Source of the DNA: Mesorhizobium sp. M8A.F.Ca.ET.218.01.1.1
GTDB taxonomy: Bacteria > Pseudomonadota > Alphaproteobacteria > Rhizobiales > Rhizobiaceae
NCBI RefSeq assembly: GCF_004791165.1
Contig: NZ_SRUZ01000004.1
Span: 310,001 to 374,000, forward strand
Length of the DNA: 64,000 nucleotides
Direction: 5' to 3'
Part shown: positions 7,684-16,094 of the stretch, in pieces
How the letters are laid out: the number at the start of each line of letters is the position of its first letter
How positions within the stretch are numbered: the stretch's first letter is position 1
Position numbers and translations under genes: made by a program
The notes under the pieces: generated by a model
What the model was told of the DNA's origin: nothing
The model's input: only the letters and a program-made list of their open reading frames with translations
Databases searched by the model: none

Positions 7684-10059
7684 ATGAAGGCAGCATCCAA
7701 GTTTCTAAACGCCGCGTCAGCGGCGGCACTGTCCGCCGCTCTGGTCGTACCAGGTGCGTTCGCAGTGCAGTTCGTTGCCACATCGGCGGCCGAAGCCGCT
7801 GTCGTAAGCAGGGTTGAGGTGAGCGGCAACCAGCGTGTCGACGCCGATACCATCCGCAATTACATCACCATCAAGCCGGGCAAGGCTTTCTCCAGCTCCG
7901 ATGTCGACGCCGCGGTCAAGGCGCTGTTCGGCACCGGCCTGTTCTCGGATGTCCAGATCAATCAGGTCGGCTCGACCCTGGTGGTCAAGGTTTCGGAATA
8001 CAAGGTCGTCAACCAGGTGCTGTTTCAGGGCAACAAGAAGCTCAAGGACAACGCGCTTCAGGCAGCGGTTCAGCTGAAGCCGCGCGGCACGTTCTCGCAG
8101 GCCACGCTCGATTCGGACGTCGAGGCGGTCAAGGCCGCTTACAGGCGCATCGGCCGTGACGATGCCGGCGTGACCGCGCAGGTCATGGAGCTCGGCGACA
8201 ACCGCGTGAACGTGGTCTTCCACGTCACCGAAGGCGATCGCACGCAGATCGCGGCAATCAATTTCGTCGGCAACAGCGCCTATTCCAGCCGCCGCCTGTC
8301 GGATGTGATCAACACCAAGCGTTCATCCTGGGTCTCGTTCATCCTGCGCGATGACGTCTATGACGAAGACAAGCTGCGCGCCGACCAGGAATTGCTGCGC
8401 CGTTTCTACTACAATCACGGCTATGCCGATTTCCAGGTCGTGTCCGCCGTCGGCGAACTCGACAATGCGACCAACAAATACACGGTCACCATCACCGTCC
8501 AGGAAGGCGATCGCTATAATTTCGGCGACATCAGCGTCGAAAGCACGATCCCGGAAGTGGACTCCAAGTCGCTGGAATCGGTGGTCGAAACCCGCAAGGG
8601 TGATGTCTACAACGCCAAGGATGTCGAAGACTCGATCATCGCGTTGACGGAAAAGGTAGCCGGTTCCGGCTATGCCTTCGCGCAGGTGACGCCGCGCGGC
8701 GACCGCAACTTCGAGAACCACACGATCTCGGTTGTCTACACGGTGGACCAGGGCACCAAGGCCTATGTCGAGCGCATCGAGATCCGCGGCAACGATCGTA
8801 CGCGTGACTATGTCATCCGCCGCGAATTCGATGTCAGCGAAGGCGACGCGTTCAACCAGGTGCTCATCCAGCGCGCGAAGAAGCGCCTGGAAGACCTGAA
8901 TTATTTTGACAAAGTCGACATTTCGACCGTGCCTGGCTCGGCCCCTGACCAAGTCGTGCTGGTCGTCGACGTGGTCGAGAAGTCGACCGGTGAGTTCTCG
9001 ATCGGCGCCGGCTATTCGACCGGTGGCGACGCGGCCGGACCGTCGGTCGAAGGATCGATCACCGAGCGCAACTTCCTCGGCCGTGGCCAGTTCATCAAGC
9101 TGTCGGCCGGCGGCGGCAAGAACTCGCGTGACTACAGCCTGTCGTTCACCGAGCCTTATTTTCTCGGGCGGCGCATCGCTGCCGGTTTCGACATCTACAG
9201 GTCGACGCGGGAATACAACAACAACTACGACAGCGACACCACCGGCGCGACGATCCGCTTCGGGCTGCCGATCACCAACAGCATCACGACCCAGTTGGCG
9301 TATAATATCTCGCAGGAGAAATATAAGGTCGACGATAGTTGCGGTCCTACCTCCATCGGAGATCCCGACGGCAGCTGTAACATCTCACAGGCCATTCTGG
9401 ACGGCATCGAGCAGAGTCCGTGGATCAAGTCTTCGGTCAGCCTGGGGCTGGTCTACAACACGATCGACGACATGAAGAACCCGCATGAGGGGATCTACGC
9501 CAACACGACCGTGGAGGTCGCGGGTCTCGGTGGCGATGCCAAATTCGTGAAGATCACCGGACGGGGCAGCATCTATCAGACGCTGTCCGAACAGCTTGAC
9601 CTTGTCGGGCTCCTTTCGGGCGGGGCCGGTCATGTCGAGGGATATGGCAACGGCGACCTGCGCATCTTCGATCACTTCCAGAGCAACGACCGCATGATCC
9701 GCGGCTTTGCCTATGGTGGTATCGGCCCGGTTGCCAGCGACACCAGCGGTGACCACCTGGGTGGCACGACCTACTTCAACGCTTCGGCCGAAGCCCAGTT
9801 CCCGCTGCCGGTTGTTCCGGAGAGCTTCGGCTTGCGTGGCGCGGTGTTCGCCGATGCGGCGACGCTCTATGGCAGCAAGCTTGCGACTGGGCTGGTCGAT
9901 CAAGATTCTACCGGCATGAAGTTGCGCGCCTCGGTCGGTCTCGGCCTGATGTGGGCCTCGCCCTTCGGCCCGATCCGTATCGACTATGCGATCCCGGTCA
10001 GGAAAGAGGCGAGCGACGACGTGCAGGAATTCAACTTCGGCATATCGACCCGCTTCTGA
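7684..10059 (+). CDS. bamA: Outer membrane protein assembly factor BamA
   Basis: The central Omp85 component of the BAM complex, which inserts beta-barrel proteins into the outer membrane. It has 791 residues: a signal peptide (about 1-38, hydrophobic AASAAALSAALVVPGAFA), five POTRA domains (about 40-420, the first beginning VVSRVEVSGNQRVDADTIRNY), then a 16-strand barrel. The barrel includes a conserved segment beginning EPYFLGRR and the loop RGF(A)YGGIGP, the VRGF motif of the family. The last residue is Phe (FNFGISTRF), the usual outer-membrane C-terminal signal. A 217-bp spacer separates it from rseP, so it may have its own promoter. Confidence 0.96.
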   Translation: MKAASKFLNAASAAALSAALVVPGAFAVQFVATSAAEAAVVSRVEVSGNQRVDADTIRNYITIKPGKAFSSSDVDAAVKALFGTGLFSDVQINQVGSTLVVKVSEYKVVNQVLFQGNKKLKDNALQAAVQLKPRGTFSQATLDSDVEAVKAAYRRIGRDDAGVTAQVMELGDNRVNVVFHVTEGDRTQIAAINFVGNSAYSSRRLSDVINTKRSSWVSFILRDDVYDEDKLRADQELLRRFYYNHGYADFQVVSAVGELDNATNKYTVTITVQEGDRYNFGDISVESTIPEVDSKSLESVVETRKGDVYNAKDVEDSIIALTEKVAGSGYAFAQVTPRGDRNFENHTISVVYTVDQGTKAYVERIEIRGNDRTRDYVIRREFDVSEGDAFNQVLIQRAKKRLEDLNYFDKVDISTVPGSAPDQVVLVVDVVEKSTGEFSIGAGYSTGGDAAGPSVEGSITERNFLGRGQFIKLSAGGGKNSRDYSLSFTEPYFLGRRIAAGFDIYRSTREYNNNYDSDTTGATIRFGLPITNSITTQLAYNISQEKYKVDDSCGPTSIGDPDGSCNISQAILDGIEQSPWIKSSVSLGLVYNTIDDMKNPHEGIYANTTVEVAGLGGDAKFVKITGRGSIYQTLSEQLDLVGLLSGGAGHVEGYGNGDLRIFDHFQSNDRMIRGFAYGGIGPVASDTSGDHLGGTTYFNASAEAQFPLPVVPESFGLRGAVFADAATLYGSKLATGLVDQDSTGMKLRASVGLGLMWASPFGPIRIDYAIPVRKEASDDVQEFNFGISTRF

Positions 10060-10132
10060 TCGGCGGCCAACGATGCTCCCGGGTTTTGGATCCGGGAGAA
10101 ATGTTCCGACCTAGCTGGATATAGCTTCTGGA

Positions 10133-11188
10133 ATGACCGATCCGGTGTTCTTCGCGCCATCACGCCGGTATACGGCGGCCGAAGTCGCGAATCTGACTGG
10201 CTCGGTGCTTGTCGATTCGGGCCAATCCGACGTTTCGATCGAAGCGTTGGCGCCAGCCAGTGAAGGCGGCGCCAACGCGCTCGTCTTCGTCGATGGCAGG
10301 CGTAATTCCGCGCTGATGCCGTCGCTGCGGGCGGCTGCGGTGCTGTGTCCGGCGGAATTCGCGAACAAGGCGCCTCCCGGCATCGCCGTCCTGATCCATC
10401 CGCGGCCGCAACAGGCTTTCGCGCTGGTTGGGCGCCTGCTGTTCCCGACAGCCGCCACGCCGGGGCCGATGACTGGCGAAACCGGCGTTTCGCCGCATGC
10501 CCATGTCGACCCGACCGCGCATGTCGAAGCCGGCGTCGTCATCGAGGCCGGCGCCGTCGTCGGGCCTGGCGTCTCGATCGGCAGCGGCACCGTCATTGCG
10601 CCGAACGCCGTCATCGGACAGTCCTGCCAGATCGGCCGTGACGGATATGTCGGCCCGGGCGCCAGCATCCAGTACGCACTGATCGGCAATCGGGTCATCA
10701 TCCATGGTGGGGCCAGGATCGGCCAGGACGGCTTTGGCTTTGTCGGCGGCGCCAAGGGCCCGGAACGGGTCCCGCAAATCGGACGCGTCGTCATCCAGGA
10801 TGATGTCGAGATCGGCTCCAATTCCACAGTCGATCGCGGCGCGATGTCCGATACGATCATTGGGCAAGGCACAAAGATCGACAATCTCGTGCAGATCGCC
10901 CATAACGTCCGCATCGGTCGCAATTGCATAGTGGCCGGGCTTTCGGGTATTTCCGGTTCCGTGGTGGTGGGTGACAATGTCACTATGGGCGGCGGCGTCG
11001 GGCTTGCGGATCATCTGACGATTGGTACAGGTGCCAAGCTTGCCGCCAGAAGTGGATTTATGAGCAATGTTCCCGCCGGCGAGATATGGGGTGGCTATCC
11101 GGCACAGCCGATGGCGGAAGCCATGCGAGAGATAGCCATGTTGCGCACGATGGCCAGAGCACGCAAGCAGGGCAAGGACAATGGCTGA
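10133..11188 (+). CDS. lpxD: UDP-3-O-acylglucosamine N-acyltransferase
   Basis: The third committed step of lipid A synthesis: transfer of a hydroxyacyl chain from ACP to the 2-amine of UDP-3-O-acyl-glucosamine. The 351-residue protein has the LpxD N-terminal uridine-binding domain (about 1-105) and a left-handed beta-helix of hexapeptide repeats (about 110-315) with the catalytic His in VQIAHNVRIG. The C-terminal helix is REIAMLRTMAR. It overlaps fabZ by 8 nt. A small CTCCCGG/CCGGGAG hairpin (10076-10098) lies between bamA and this gene without a T-run. Confidence 0.95.
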   Translation: MTDPVFFAPSRRYTAAEVANLTGSVLVDSGQSDVSIEALAPASEGGANALVFVDGRRNSALMPSLRAAAVLCPAEFANKAPPGIAVLIHPRPQQAFALVGRLLFPTAATPGPMTGETGVSPHAHVDPTAHVEAGVVIEAGAVVGPGVSIGSGTVIAPNAVIGQSCQIGRDGYVGPGASIQYALIGNRVIIHGGARIGQDGFGFVGGAKGPERVPQIGRVVIQDDVEIGSNSTVDRGAMSDTIIGQGTKIDNLVQIAHNVRIGRNCIVAGLSGISGSVVVGDNVTMGGGVGLADHLTIGTGAKLAARSGFMSNVPAGEIWGGYPAQPMAEAMREIAMLRTMARARKQGKDNG

Positions 11189-11648
11189 CATGGTGGCGGC
11201 GACAACGCTGGAAGCGGTTGACATATTGGGGCTGATGAAGCTCCTGCCGCACCGTTACCCCTTCCTCATGATCGACCGCATCGTGGACATCGATGGTGAC
11301 GACTCCGCTATCGGCATCAAGAACGTGACCATAAACGAGCCGCATTTTCAGGGGCATTTCCCGGAGCAGCCGGTGATGCCGGGCGTGCTCATCGTCGAGG
11401 CCATGGCGCAGACGGCCGGCGCCATCTGCATTCGCAGCCTCGGGGCGTCGAAACCGTCGCTGGTCTATTTCCTGACCATCGACAACGCAAAATTCCGCAA
11501 ACCGGTCGTTCCCGGCGACCAGTTGAAGATCCATGTCAAGAAAATCAAGAAGCGCGGCAACCTGCTCAAATTCGCCTGCGAAGCCCTGGTCGAAGGTACC
11601 AAGGCGGCCGAGGCCGAGATTTCAGCCATGATGGTCACCGGCGACTGA
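11181..11648 (+). CDS. fabZ: 3-hydroxyacyl-ACP dehydratase FabZ
   Basis: A hot-dog-fold dehydratase that converts 3-hydroxyacyl-ACP to trans-2-enoyl-ACP in fatty acid elongation, competing with LpxA and LpxD for hydroxyacyl-ACP. It has 155 residues with LLPHRYPFLMIDRI at the N-terminus and the active site HFQGHFPEQPVMPG followed by VEAMAQ; catalytic His59 and Glu73 are present. It lies inside the lipid A operon between lpxD and lpxA, the usual arrangement, and overlaps the end of lpxD. Confidence 0.96.
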   Translation: MADMVAATTLEAVDILGLMKLLPHRYPFLMIDRIVDIDGDDSAIGIKNVTINEPHFQGHFPEQPVMPGVLIVEAMAQTAGAICIRSLGASKPSLVYFLTIDNAKFRKPVVPGDQLKIHVKKIKKRGNLLKFACEALVEGTKAAEAEISAMMVTGD

Positions 11649-11661
11649 CGATCGAGTGCCT

Positions 11662-12495
11662 ATGAAAATCAAGACGTCAATCCATCCTTCCTCCGTCGTC
11701 GAAGAAGGCGCCCAGATCGGCCAGGGGGTACGCATTGGGCCGTTCTGCCATGTCAGCGCCGATGCCGTGATCGGCGACGGTGTCGAACTGGTCAGCCATG
11801 TCTCGGTGATGGGCGCTACCACTATCGGGGCGTCGACCAAGGTCTATCCGATGGCGATCCTGGGCGCGCCGCCGCAGAATACCAAGCACAAGGGCGGCCG
11901 CACCACACTCGTCATCGGCGCCAACTGCACCATCCGCGAAGGCGTGACCATGCATGTCGGCACCGACACCAGCCGCGGCGAAACGACGGTGGGCGACAAT
12001 GGCAATTTCCTTGCCTACGCCCATATCGCCCATGATTGCGCCGTCGGCAAGAACGCCACCTTCGCCAACGGCGCGACGCTGGGCGGACACTGCGAAATCG
12101 GTGACAACGTCTATATTGGCGGCCTCAGCGCCGTCCATCAATTTGTGCGCGTTGGCGACAACGCCTTTCTTGGCGGGTGCTCGGCTTTTGTTGGTGATGT
12201 CATTCCCTATGCCATCGCGGTCGGCAACCGCGCCAGCTTGCGCGGCTTGAACATCATCGGCCTCAAGCGCGCCGGTTTGCCGCGTTCCGAAATCTATCTG
12301 CTGCGCAAGGCCTACAAGACGATCTTCGACCGCTCCCGCACCGTCGGTGAGAATATCGAGTTCGCCAAGGCCGAGTTCGCCTCGTCACCAACTGCAATGA
12401 AGATCATCGATTTCATCACCAGTCGCGGCAAGCGGCACTATGCGGTGCCATCGCTAAAGGGCGGCGATGGCGACGTCACCGATGACGAAGGCTGA
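11662..12495 (+). CDS. lpxA: UDP-N-acetylglucosamine acyltransferase
   Basis: First step of lipid A synthesis: transfer of a 3-hydroxyacyl chain to the 3-OH of UDP-GlcNAc. Starting at ATG 11662 gives 277 residues; a GTG two codons earlier (11656) is an alternative. Hexapeptide repeats fill about residues 5-190, with the catalytic His124 in YAHIAHDCAVG and the segment GGLSAVHQFVRVG, then the helical C-terminal domain with NIIGLKRAGLPR. It lies 13 bp after fabZ and overlaps lpxI. lpxC is not in this window, which is usual since it sits in the division cluster. Confidence 0.95.
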   Translation: MKIKTSIHPSSVVEEGAQIGQGVRIGPFCHVSADAVIGDGVELVSHVSVMGATTIGASTKVYPMAILGAPPQNTKHKGGRTTLVIGANCTIREGVTMHVGTDTSRGETTVGDNGNFLAYAHIAHDCAVGKNATFANGATLGGHCEIGDNVYIGGLSAVHQFVRVGDNAFLGGCSAFVGDVIPYAIAVGNRASLRGLNIIGLKRAGLPRSEIYLLRKAYKTIFDRSRTVGENIEFAKAEFASSPTAMKIIDFITSRGKRHYAVPSLKGGDGDVTDDEG

Positions 12496-13384
12496 GGCCA
12501 GCTCGGCAGGCTTCGTTCTCGCGCCGGGCGCCAGGGTCGGCATCATTGCCGGCGGCGGCAGCCTGCCGGTCGAAGTCGCCGAAGGGCTGGCGGAGGGCGG
12601 ACATCCGCCCGTCATCATCTTGGTCGAAGGCCAGGCCGACCGTCAGTCCGAGCTCACGGTCTATGAGCATGAAAGCCTTGCCCTGGAAGACATCGGCTCG
12701 CTGGCTGCCTTGCTGAGGCGCCGGCGGATCAGCCATCTCGTGCTTGCCGGCGAGATCAGGCGCAGGCCGCGTCTGATCGACATGCGCCCGAGCTTCGGCC
12801 TGCTGGCTGTGATATCCTCCGCCGCCATGGCGCTTGCGCGCGGCGATGACGGCCTGTTGAAGATATTGACCCGAGGCCTGGAGGCGCGCGGCATCAAGGT
12901 CGTCGGCGCGCACGAAGTCGTGCCGAAACTTGTCGCGACTGAGGGGCCGCTGACCAAGGCAGTGCCGCGAAAGTCGGACTGGCGCGACATCGAGGCGGCG
13001 CATGCGGCGGCAAAGGCCATCGGCGCGCTCGACATCGGCCAGGCCGCTATTGCGATCGGCGGTCGCGTCATTGCCCTGGAAGGCATCGAGGGCACCGGCG
13101 GTCTGCTCGAGCGGACGCAGCAACTGCGTGGCCATGGCAGGCTCGCCGGCAAAACGCGCGGCGTCCTGGTTAAATGCGCCAAGCCCGGCCAGGAACTGCG
13201 CGCCGATCTTCCCTCTATCGGCCCGCAAACGGTCGAGGCGGCGCATGAAGCCGGCCTTGCCGGCATTGCCGTCGAAGCCGGCCGCTCGTTGATCCTCGAA
13301 GGGCCGACTGTCGTTGCGCGCGCCAATGCGCTCGGTCTGTTCGTGATCGGCCTGCCGGCCGCGGGGCCTGCCCATGGCAGCTGA
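12467..13384 (+). CDS. lpxI: UDP-2,3-diacylglucosamine pyrophosphatase LpxI
   Basis: LpxI (former DUF1009) hydrolyses UDP-2,3-diacylglucosamine to lipid X and UMP and replaces LpxH in most alphaproteobacteria. The N-terminal domain begins GARVGIIAGGGSLPVEVAEG. The C-terminal domain contains AIAIGGRVIALEGIEGTGGLLERT and later AGLAGIAVEAGRSLI. I used ATG 12467, giving 305 residues and a 29-nt overlap with lpxA; ATG 12482 is equally possible. It is followed by lpxB with an 11-nt overlap, so the three genes are translationally linked. Confidence 0.93.
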   Translation: MATSPMTKAEASSAGFVLAPGARVGIIAGGGSLPVEVAEGLAEGGHPPVIILVEGQADRQSELTVYEHESLALEDIGSLAALLRRRRISHLVLAGEIRRRPRLIDMRPSFGLLAVISSAAMALARGDDGLLKILTRGLEARGIKVVGAHEVVPKLVATEGPLTKAVPRKSDWRDIEAAHAAAKAIGALDIGQAAIAIGGRVIALEGIEGTGGLLERTQQLRGHGRLAGKTRGVLVKCAKPGQELRADLPSIGPQTVEAAHEAGLAGIAVEAGRSLILEGPTVVARANALGLFVIGLPAAGPAHGS

Positions 13385-14546
13385 GAAGCCGCTGAAGATC
13401 GCGATCGTCGCCGGCGAAGAATCCGGCGACCTGCTTGGCGCCGACATCGTCCAGGCCCTGAAACGCATGACCGGGCGCGAGGTGCGCCTCGTCGGCATTG
13501 GCGGGCGGCATCTGCGGGCGCTTGGGCTGGCGCCGCTGTTCGACGGATCAGAGATCGCACTGATGGGGCTCAGCGCCATCCTGCGCGACCTGCCGCGCCT
13601 GATGCGGCGGATCAGCCAGACGGCAAGTGCCGTCGCCGCTGAAAAGCCCGACTGCCTCATCACCATCGACAGCCCTGACTTTTCGCTGCGCGTCGCCAAA
13701 AAGGTTCGAGCCGCCGATCCGAACATCCCGATCGTCCACTATGTCTGCCCGAGCGTCTGGGCGTGGCGGCCGGGCAGGGCGGCGGCGATGAAGCCCTACG
13801 TCGACCACATACTGTGCATCCTGCCTTTCGAAGTGAAGGAACTCAGCCGCCTCGGTGGCCCGCCCGGCACCTATGTCGGACATCGCCTGACGCATGATCC
13901 CGGCGTACTTGGCGCGGCCAAGGCGCAAGGCCAGCCGCGCGATCTCTCGGGCGATCGTGTCAAGACGCTGCTCGTCCTGCCGGGATCGCGGCGCGGCGAA
14001 GCGAGCCGGCTTATTGGTCCGTTTGGTGAGACGGTCTCGGCATTGCGGGCGCGCGGACATCGCTTGCGCCTGCTGTTGCCGACGGTGCCGCATGTCGCTG
14101 ACCTGATCAAAACATCGGTCGCTCGCTGGGATGAAAAGCCTGAGATCATCCTTGAGCCTGAGCGCAAATGGCAGGCCTTCGGCAAAGCCGATGCGGCACT
14201 GATCGCCTCGGGAACAGTGTCGTTGGAACTGGCGCTGTCCGGCGTGCCGATGATCTCGTGCTACCGGCTCGATCCGGTGATGCGCATGGCCCAGGGGCTG
14301 GTCACGGTGTGGAGTGCGGCCCTGCCCAATCTGATTGCCGACCAGATCGTGGTGCCGGAGCACTACAACCAATATGTGCGGCCGCGCTATCTGGCGCGGC
14401 AGCTCGAGGCGCTGTTTTCAGACACCGGCTACCGAGCCTGGCAGAAGGACGGCTTTGCGGAAGTGGCAAGGCGGATGGCGACCGACAGGCCCTCCGGCGA
14501 TATCGCTGCGGAGGTGGTGATGGGGTGCATCAAGAGCAATCAGTAG
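13374..14546 (+). CDS. lpxB: Lipid-A-disaccharide synthase
   Basis: A glycosyltransferase (GT19) that condenses lipid X with UDP-diacylglucosamine at the inner membrane. It has 390 residues. Family segments are IVAGEESGDLLGADIV near the N-terminus, DSPDFSLRVAKKV, the YVCPSVWAWRPGR motif, LPGSRRGEASRL, and ASGTVSLELALSGVPM near the sugar-nucleotide site. It ends the lipid A run and is convergent with gltA, leaving a 42-bp gap filled by heptad-like repeats. Confidence 0.95.
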   Translation: MAAEKPLKIAIVAGEESGDLLGADIVQALKRMTGREVRLVGIGGRHLRALGLAPLFDGSEIALMGLSAILRDLPRLMRRISQTASAVAAEKPDCLITIDSPDFSLRVAKKVRAADPNIPIVHYVCPSVWAWRPGRAAAMKPYVDHILCILPFEVKELSRLGGPPGTYVGHRLTHDPGVLGAAKAQGQPRDLSGDRVKTLLVLPGSRRGEASRLIGPFGETVSALRARGHRLRLLLPTVPHVADLIKTSVARWDEKPEIILEPERKWQAFGKADAALIASGTVSLELALSGVPMISCYRLDPVMRMAQGLVTVWSAALPNLIADQIVVPEHYNQYVRPRYLARQLEALFSDTGYRAWQKDGFAEVARRMATDRPSGDIAAEVVMGCIKSNQ

Positions 14547-14585
14547 GCAGTGGGCAGGCCTATTCCCTACAGCCCAATCCCTATT
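14544..14585. repeat. Heptad-periodic repeat between lpxB and gltA
   Basis: From the lpxB stop codon onward the sequence can be set in 7-base units: TAGGCAG, TGGGCAG, GCCTATT, CCCTACA, GCCCAAT, CCCTATT. The units share a GGG/CCC core at fixed phase. It fills nearly all of the gap between two convergent genes. I do not recognise it as a named element. Confidence 0.4.
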
Positions 14586-14588
14586 GCC

Positions 14589-15911
14589 TCATCTCTTCGC
14601 AATCGGTACGTAGTCGCGCTCCGGCGCGCCGGTGTAGAGCTGGCGCGGGCGACCGATCTTCTGGCGCGGATCCTCGATCATTTCCTTCCACTGCGCGATC
14701 CAACCGACCGTGCGGGCGACCGCGAACAGCACGGTGAACATGGTGGTGGGGAAGCCCAGCGCCTTCAGCGTGATGCCGGAGTAGAAGTCGACGTTCGGAT
14801 AGAGCTTCTTCTCGATGAAATAGGGATCGGTCAGCGCGATCTTTTCCAGCTCCATCGCGATGTCGAGCAGCGGATCATCCTTGATGCCGAGCTCGCCCAG
14901 GACCTCATGCGCCGTCTTCTGCATGATCTTGGCACGCGGATCGTAGTTCTTGTAGACGCGGTGGCCAAAGCCCATCAACCGGAACGGATCGTTCTTGTCC
15001 TTGGCACGGGCGATGAATTCCGGGATATGATCGACATGGCCGATCTCGCCCAGCATGTTGAGCGCCGCTTCGTTGGCGCCGCCATGGGCCGGGCCCCACA
15101 AGCAAGCGATCCCGGCGGCAATGCAGGCGAAGGGGTTGGCGCCCGAAGAGCCGGCGAGACGAACGGTCGAGGTCGAAGCGTTCTGCTCGTGGTCGGCGTG
15201 CAGGATGAAGATGCGCTCCATGGCGCGCGCCAGCACCGGGTTGATCTTGTATTCCTCGCACGGCACGGCAAAGCACATATGCAGGAAGTTTGCCGCGAAA
15301 CCGAGATCGTTCTTCGGGTAAATGAAGGGCTGGCCGATGTGGTACTTGTAGGCCATGGCCGCGATCGTCGGCATTTTGGCGATCAGGCGCATGGACGCAA
15401 CCATGCGCTGGTACGGGTCGGAGATGTCGGTCGAGTCGTGATAGAAGGCCGACAGCGCGCCAACCACGCCGCACATCACCGCCATCGGGTGCGCGTCGCG
15501 GCGGAAGCCGGTAAAGAAGCGCGACATCTGCTCGTGCACCATGGTGTGGCGCGTCACGCGGTAATCGAAATCGTCCTTCTGCGCCTTGGTGGGCAGTTCG
15601 CCGTAGAGCAGGAGATAGCAGACTTCGAGGAAATCGCCATGTTCGGCCAATTGGTCGATCGGGTAGCCGCGGTGCAGGAGGATGCCGGCATCACCATCGA
15701 TGAAGGTGATTTCCGACTCGCAGCTTGCCGTCGAGGTGAAGCCGGGGTCATAGGTGAAAGCGCCGGTGGTGCTGTAGAGCGAGGCGATGTCGATGACGTC
15801 AGGTCCGACCGAGCCGCTTCGCACCTTGAATTCGTGGGTCTTGCCGGCGAATTCGAGCGTTGCCGTGGCCTCTTGGCCGCCCACATCCAGTTTTTTCGCA
15901 GCTTCGGTCAT
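14589..15911 (-). CDS. gltA: Citrate synthase
   Basis: Condenses acetyl-CoA and oxaloacetate, the entry to the TCA cycle. The 440-residue protein is of the Gram-negative hexameric, NADH-sensitive type. Active-site histidines are in CLWGPAHGGANEAAL and in FGHRVYKNYDPRA; the catalytic Asp is in VDFYSGI. The N-terminal beta domain carries YDPGFTSTASCES followed by FIDGDAGILLHRGYPI. The ATG at 15911 is preceded on the coding strand by AAGGAG at good spacing. It lies downstream of gltX on the same strand after a 183-bp gap, which may hold its own promoter. Confidence 0.96.
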   Translation of the reverse strand: MTEAAKKLDVGGQEATATLEFAGKTHEFKVRSGSVGPDVIDIASLYSTTGAFTYDPGFTSTASCESEITFIDGDAGILLHRGYPIDQLAEHGDFLEVCYLLLYGELPTKAQKDDFDYRVTRHTMVHEQMSRFFTGFRRDAHPMAVMCGVVGALSAFYHDSTDISDPYQRMVASMRLIAKMPTIAAMAYKYHIGQPFIYPKNDLGFAANFLHMCFAVPCEEYKINPVLARAMERIFILHADHEQNASTSTVRLAGSSGANPFACIAAGIACLWGPAHGGANEAALNMLGEIGHVDHIPEFIARAKDKNDPFRLMGFGHRVYKNYDPRAKIMQKTAHEVLGELGIKDDPLLDIAMELEKIALTDPYFIEKKLYPNVDFYSGITLKALGFPTTMFTVLFAVARTVGWIAQWKEMIEDPRQKIGRPRQLYTGAPERDYVPIAKR

Positions 15912-16094
15912 TGCAAACTCCTTCTTGTTTCCTCATGCCGGCAAAGGCAAATTCCGCAGAGCGACACGTCGAAATCACCGCAATGCGCGTCTTCGCCACC
16001 GCATTCTAGGAGGTGCGTGCCAGATTGGGCCAAGACATAATGTTGCACTGCGAAACGCGCCTTTCAATGCCAATCTTCTTGGGCCAGTTTGCTG

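Noticed and set aside
10076..10098. CTCCCGG/CCGGGAG stem between bamA and lpxD as a terminator
   Set aside because: Only 7 bp with no T-run, and the flanking genes are normally co-transcribed.
12476..13726. Minus-strand open frame over lpxI and lpxB
   Set aside because: Antisense shadow of two clearly recognised lipid A genes.
14550..16040. Plus-strand open frame of nearly 500 codons
   Set aside because: It is antisense to gltA over its whole length and shows no domain; gltA is certain.
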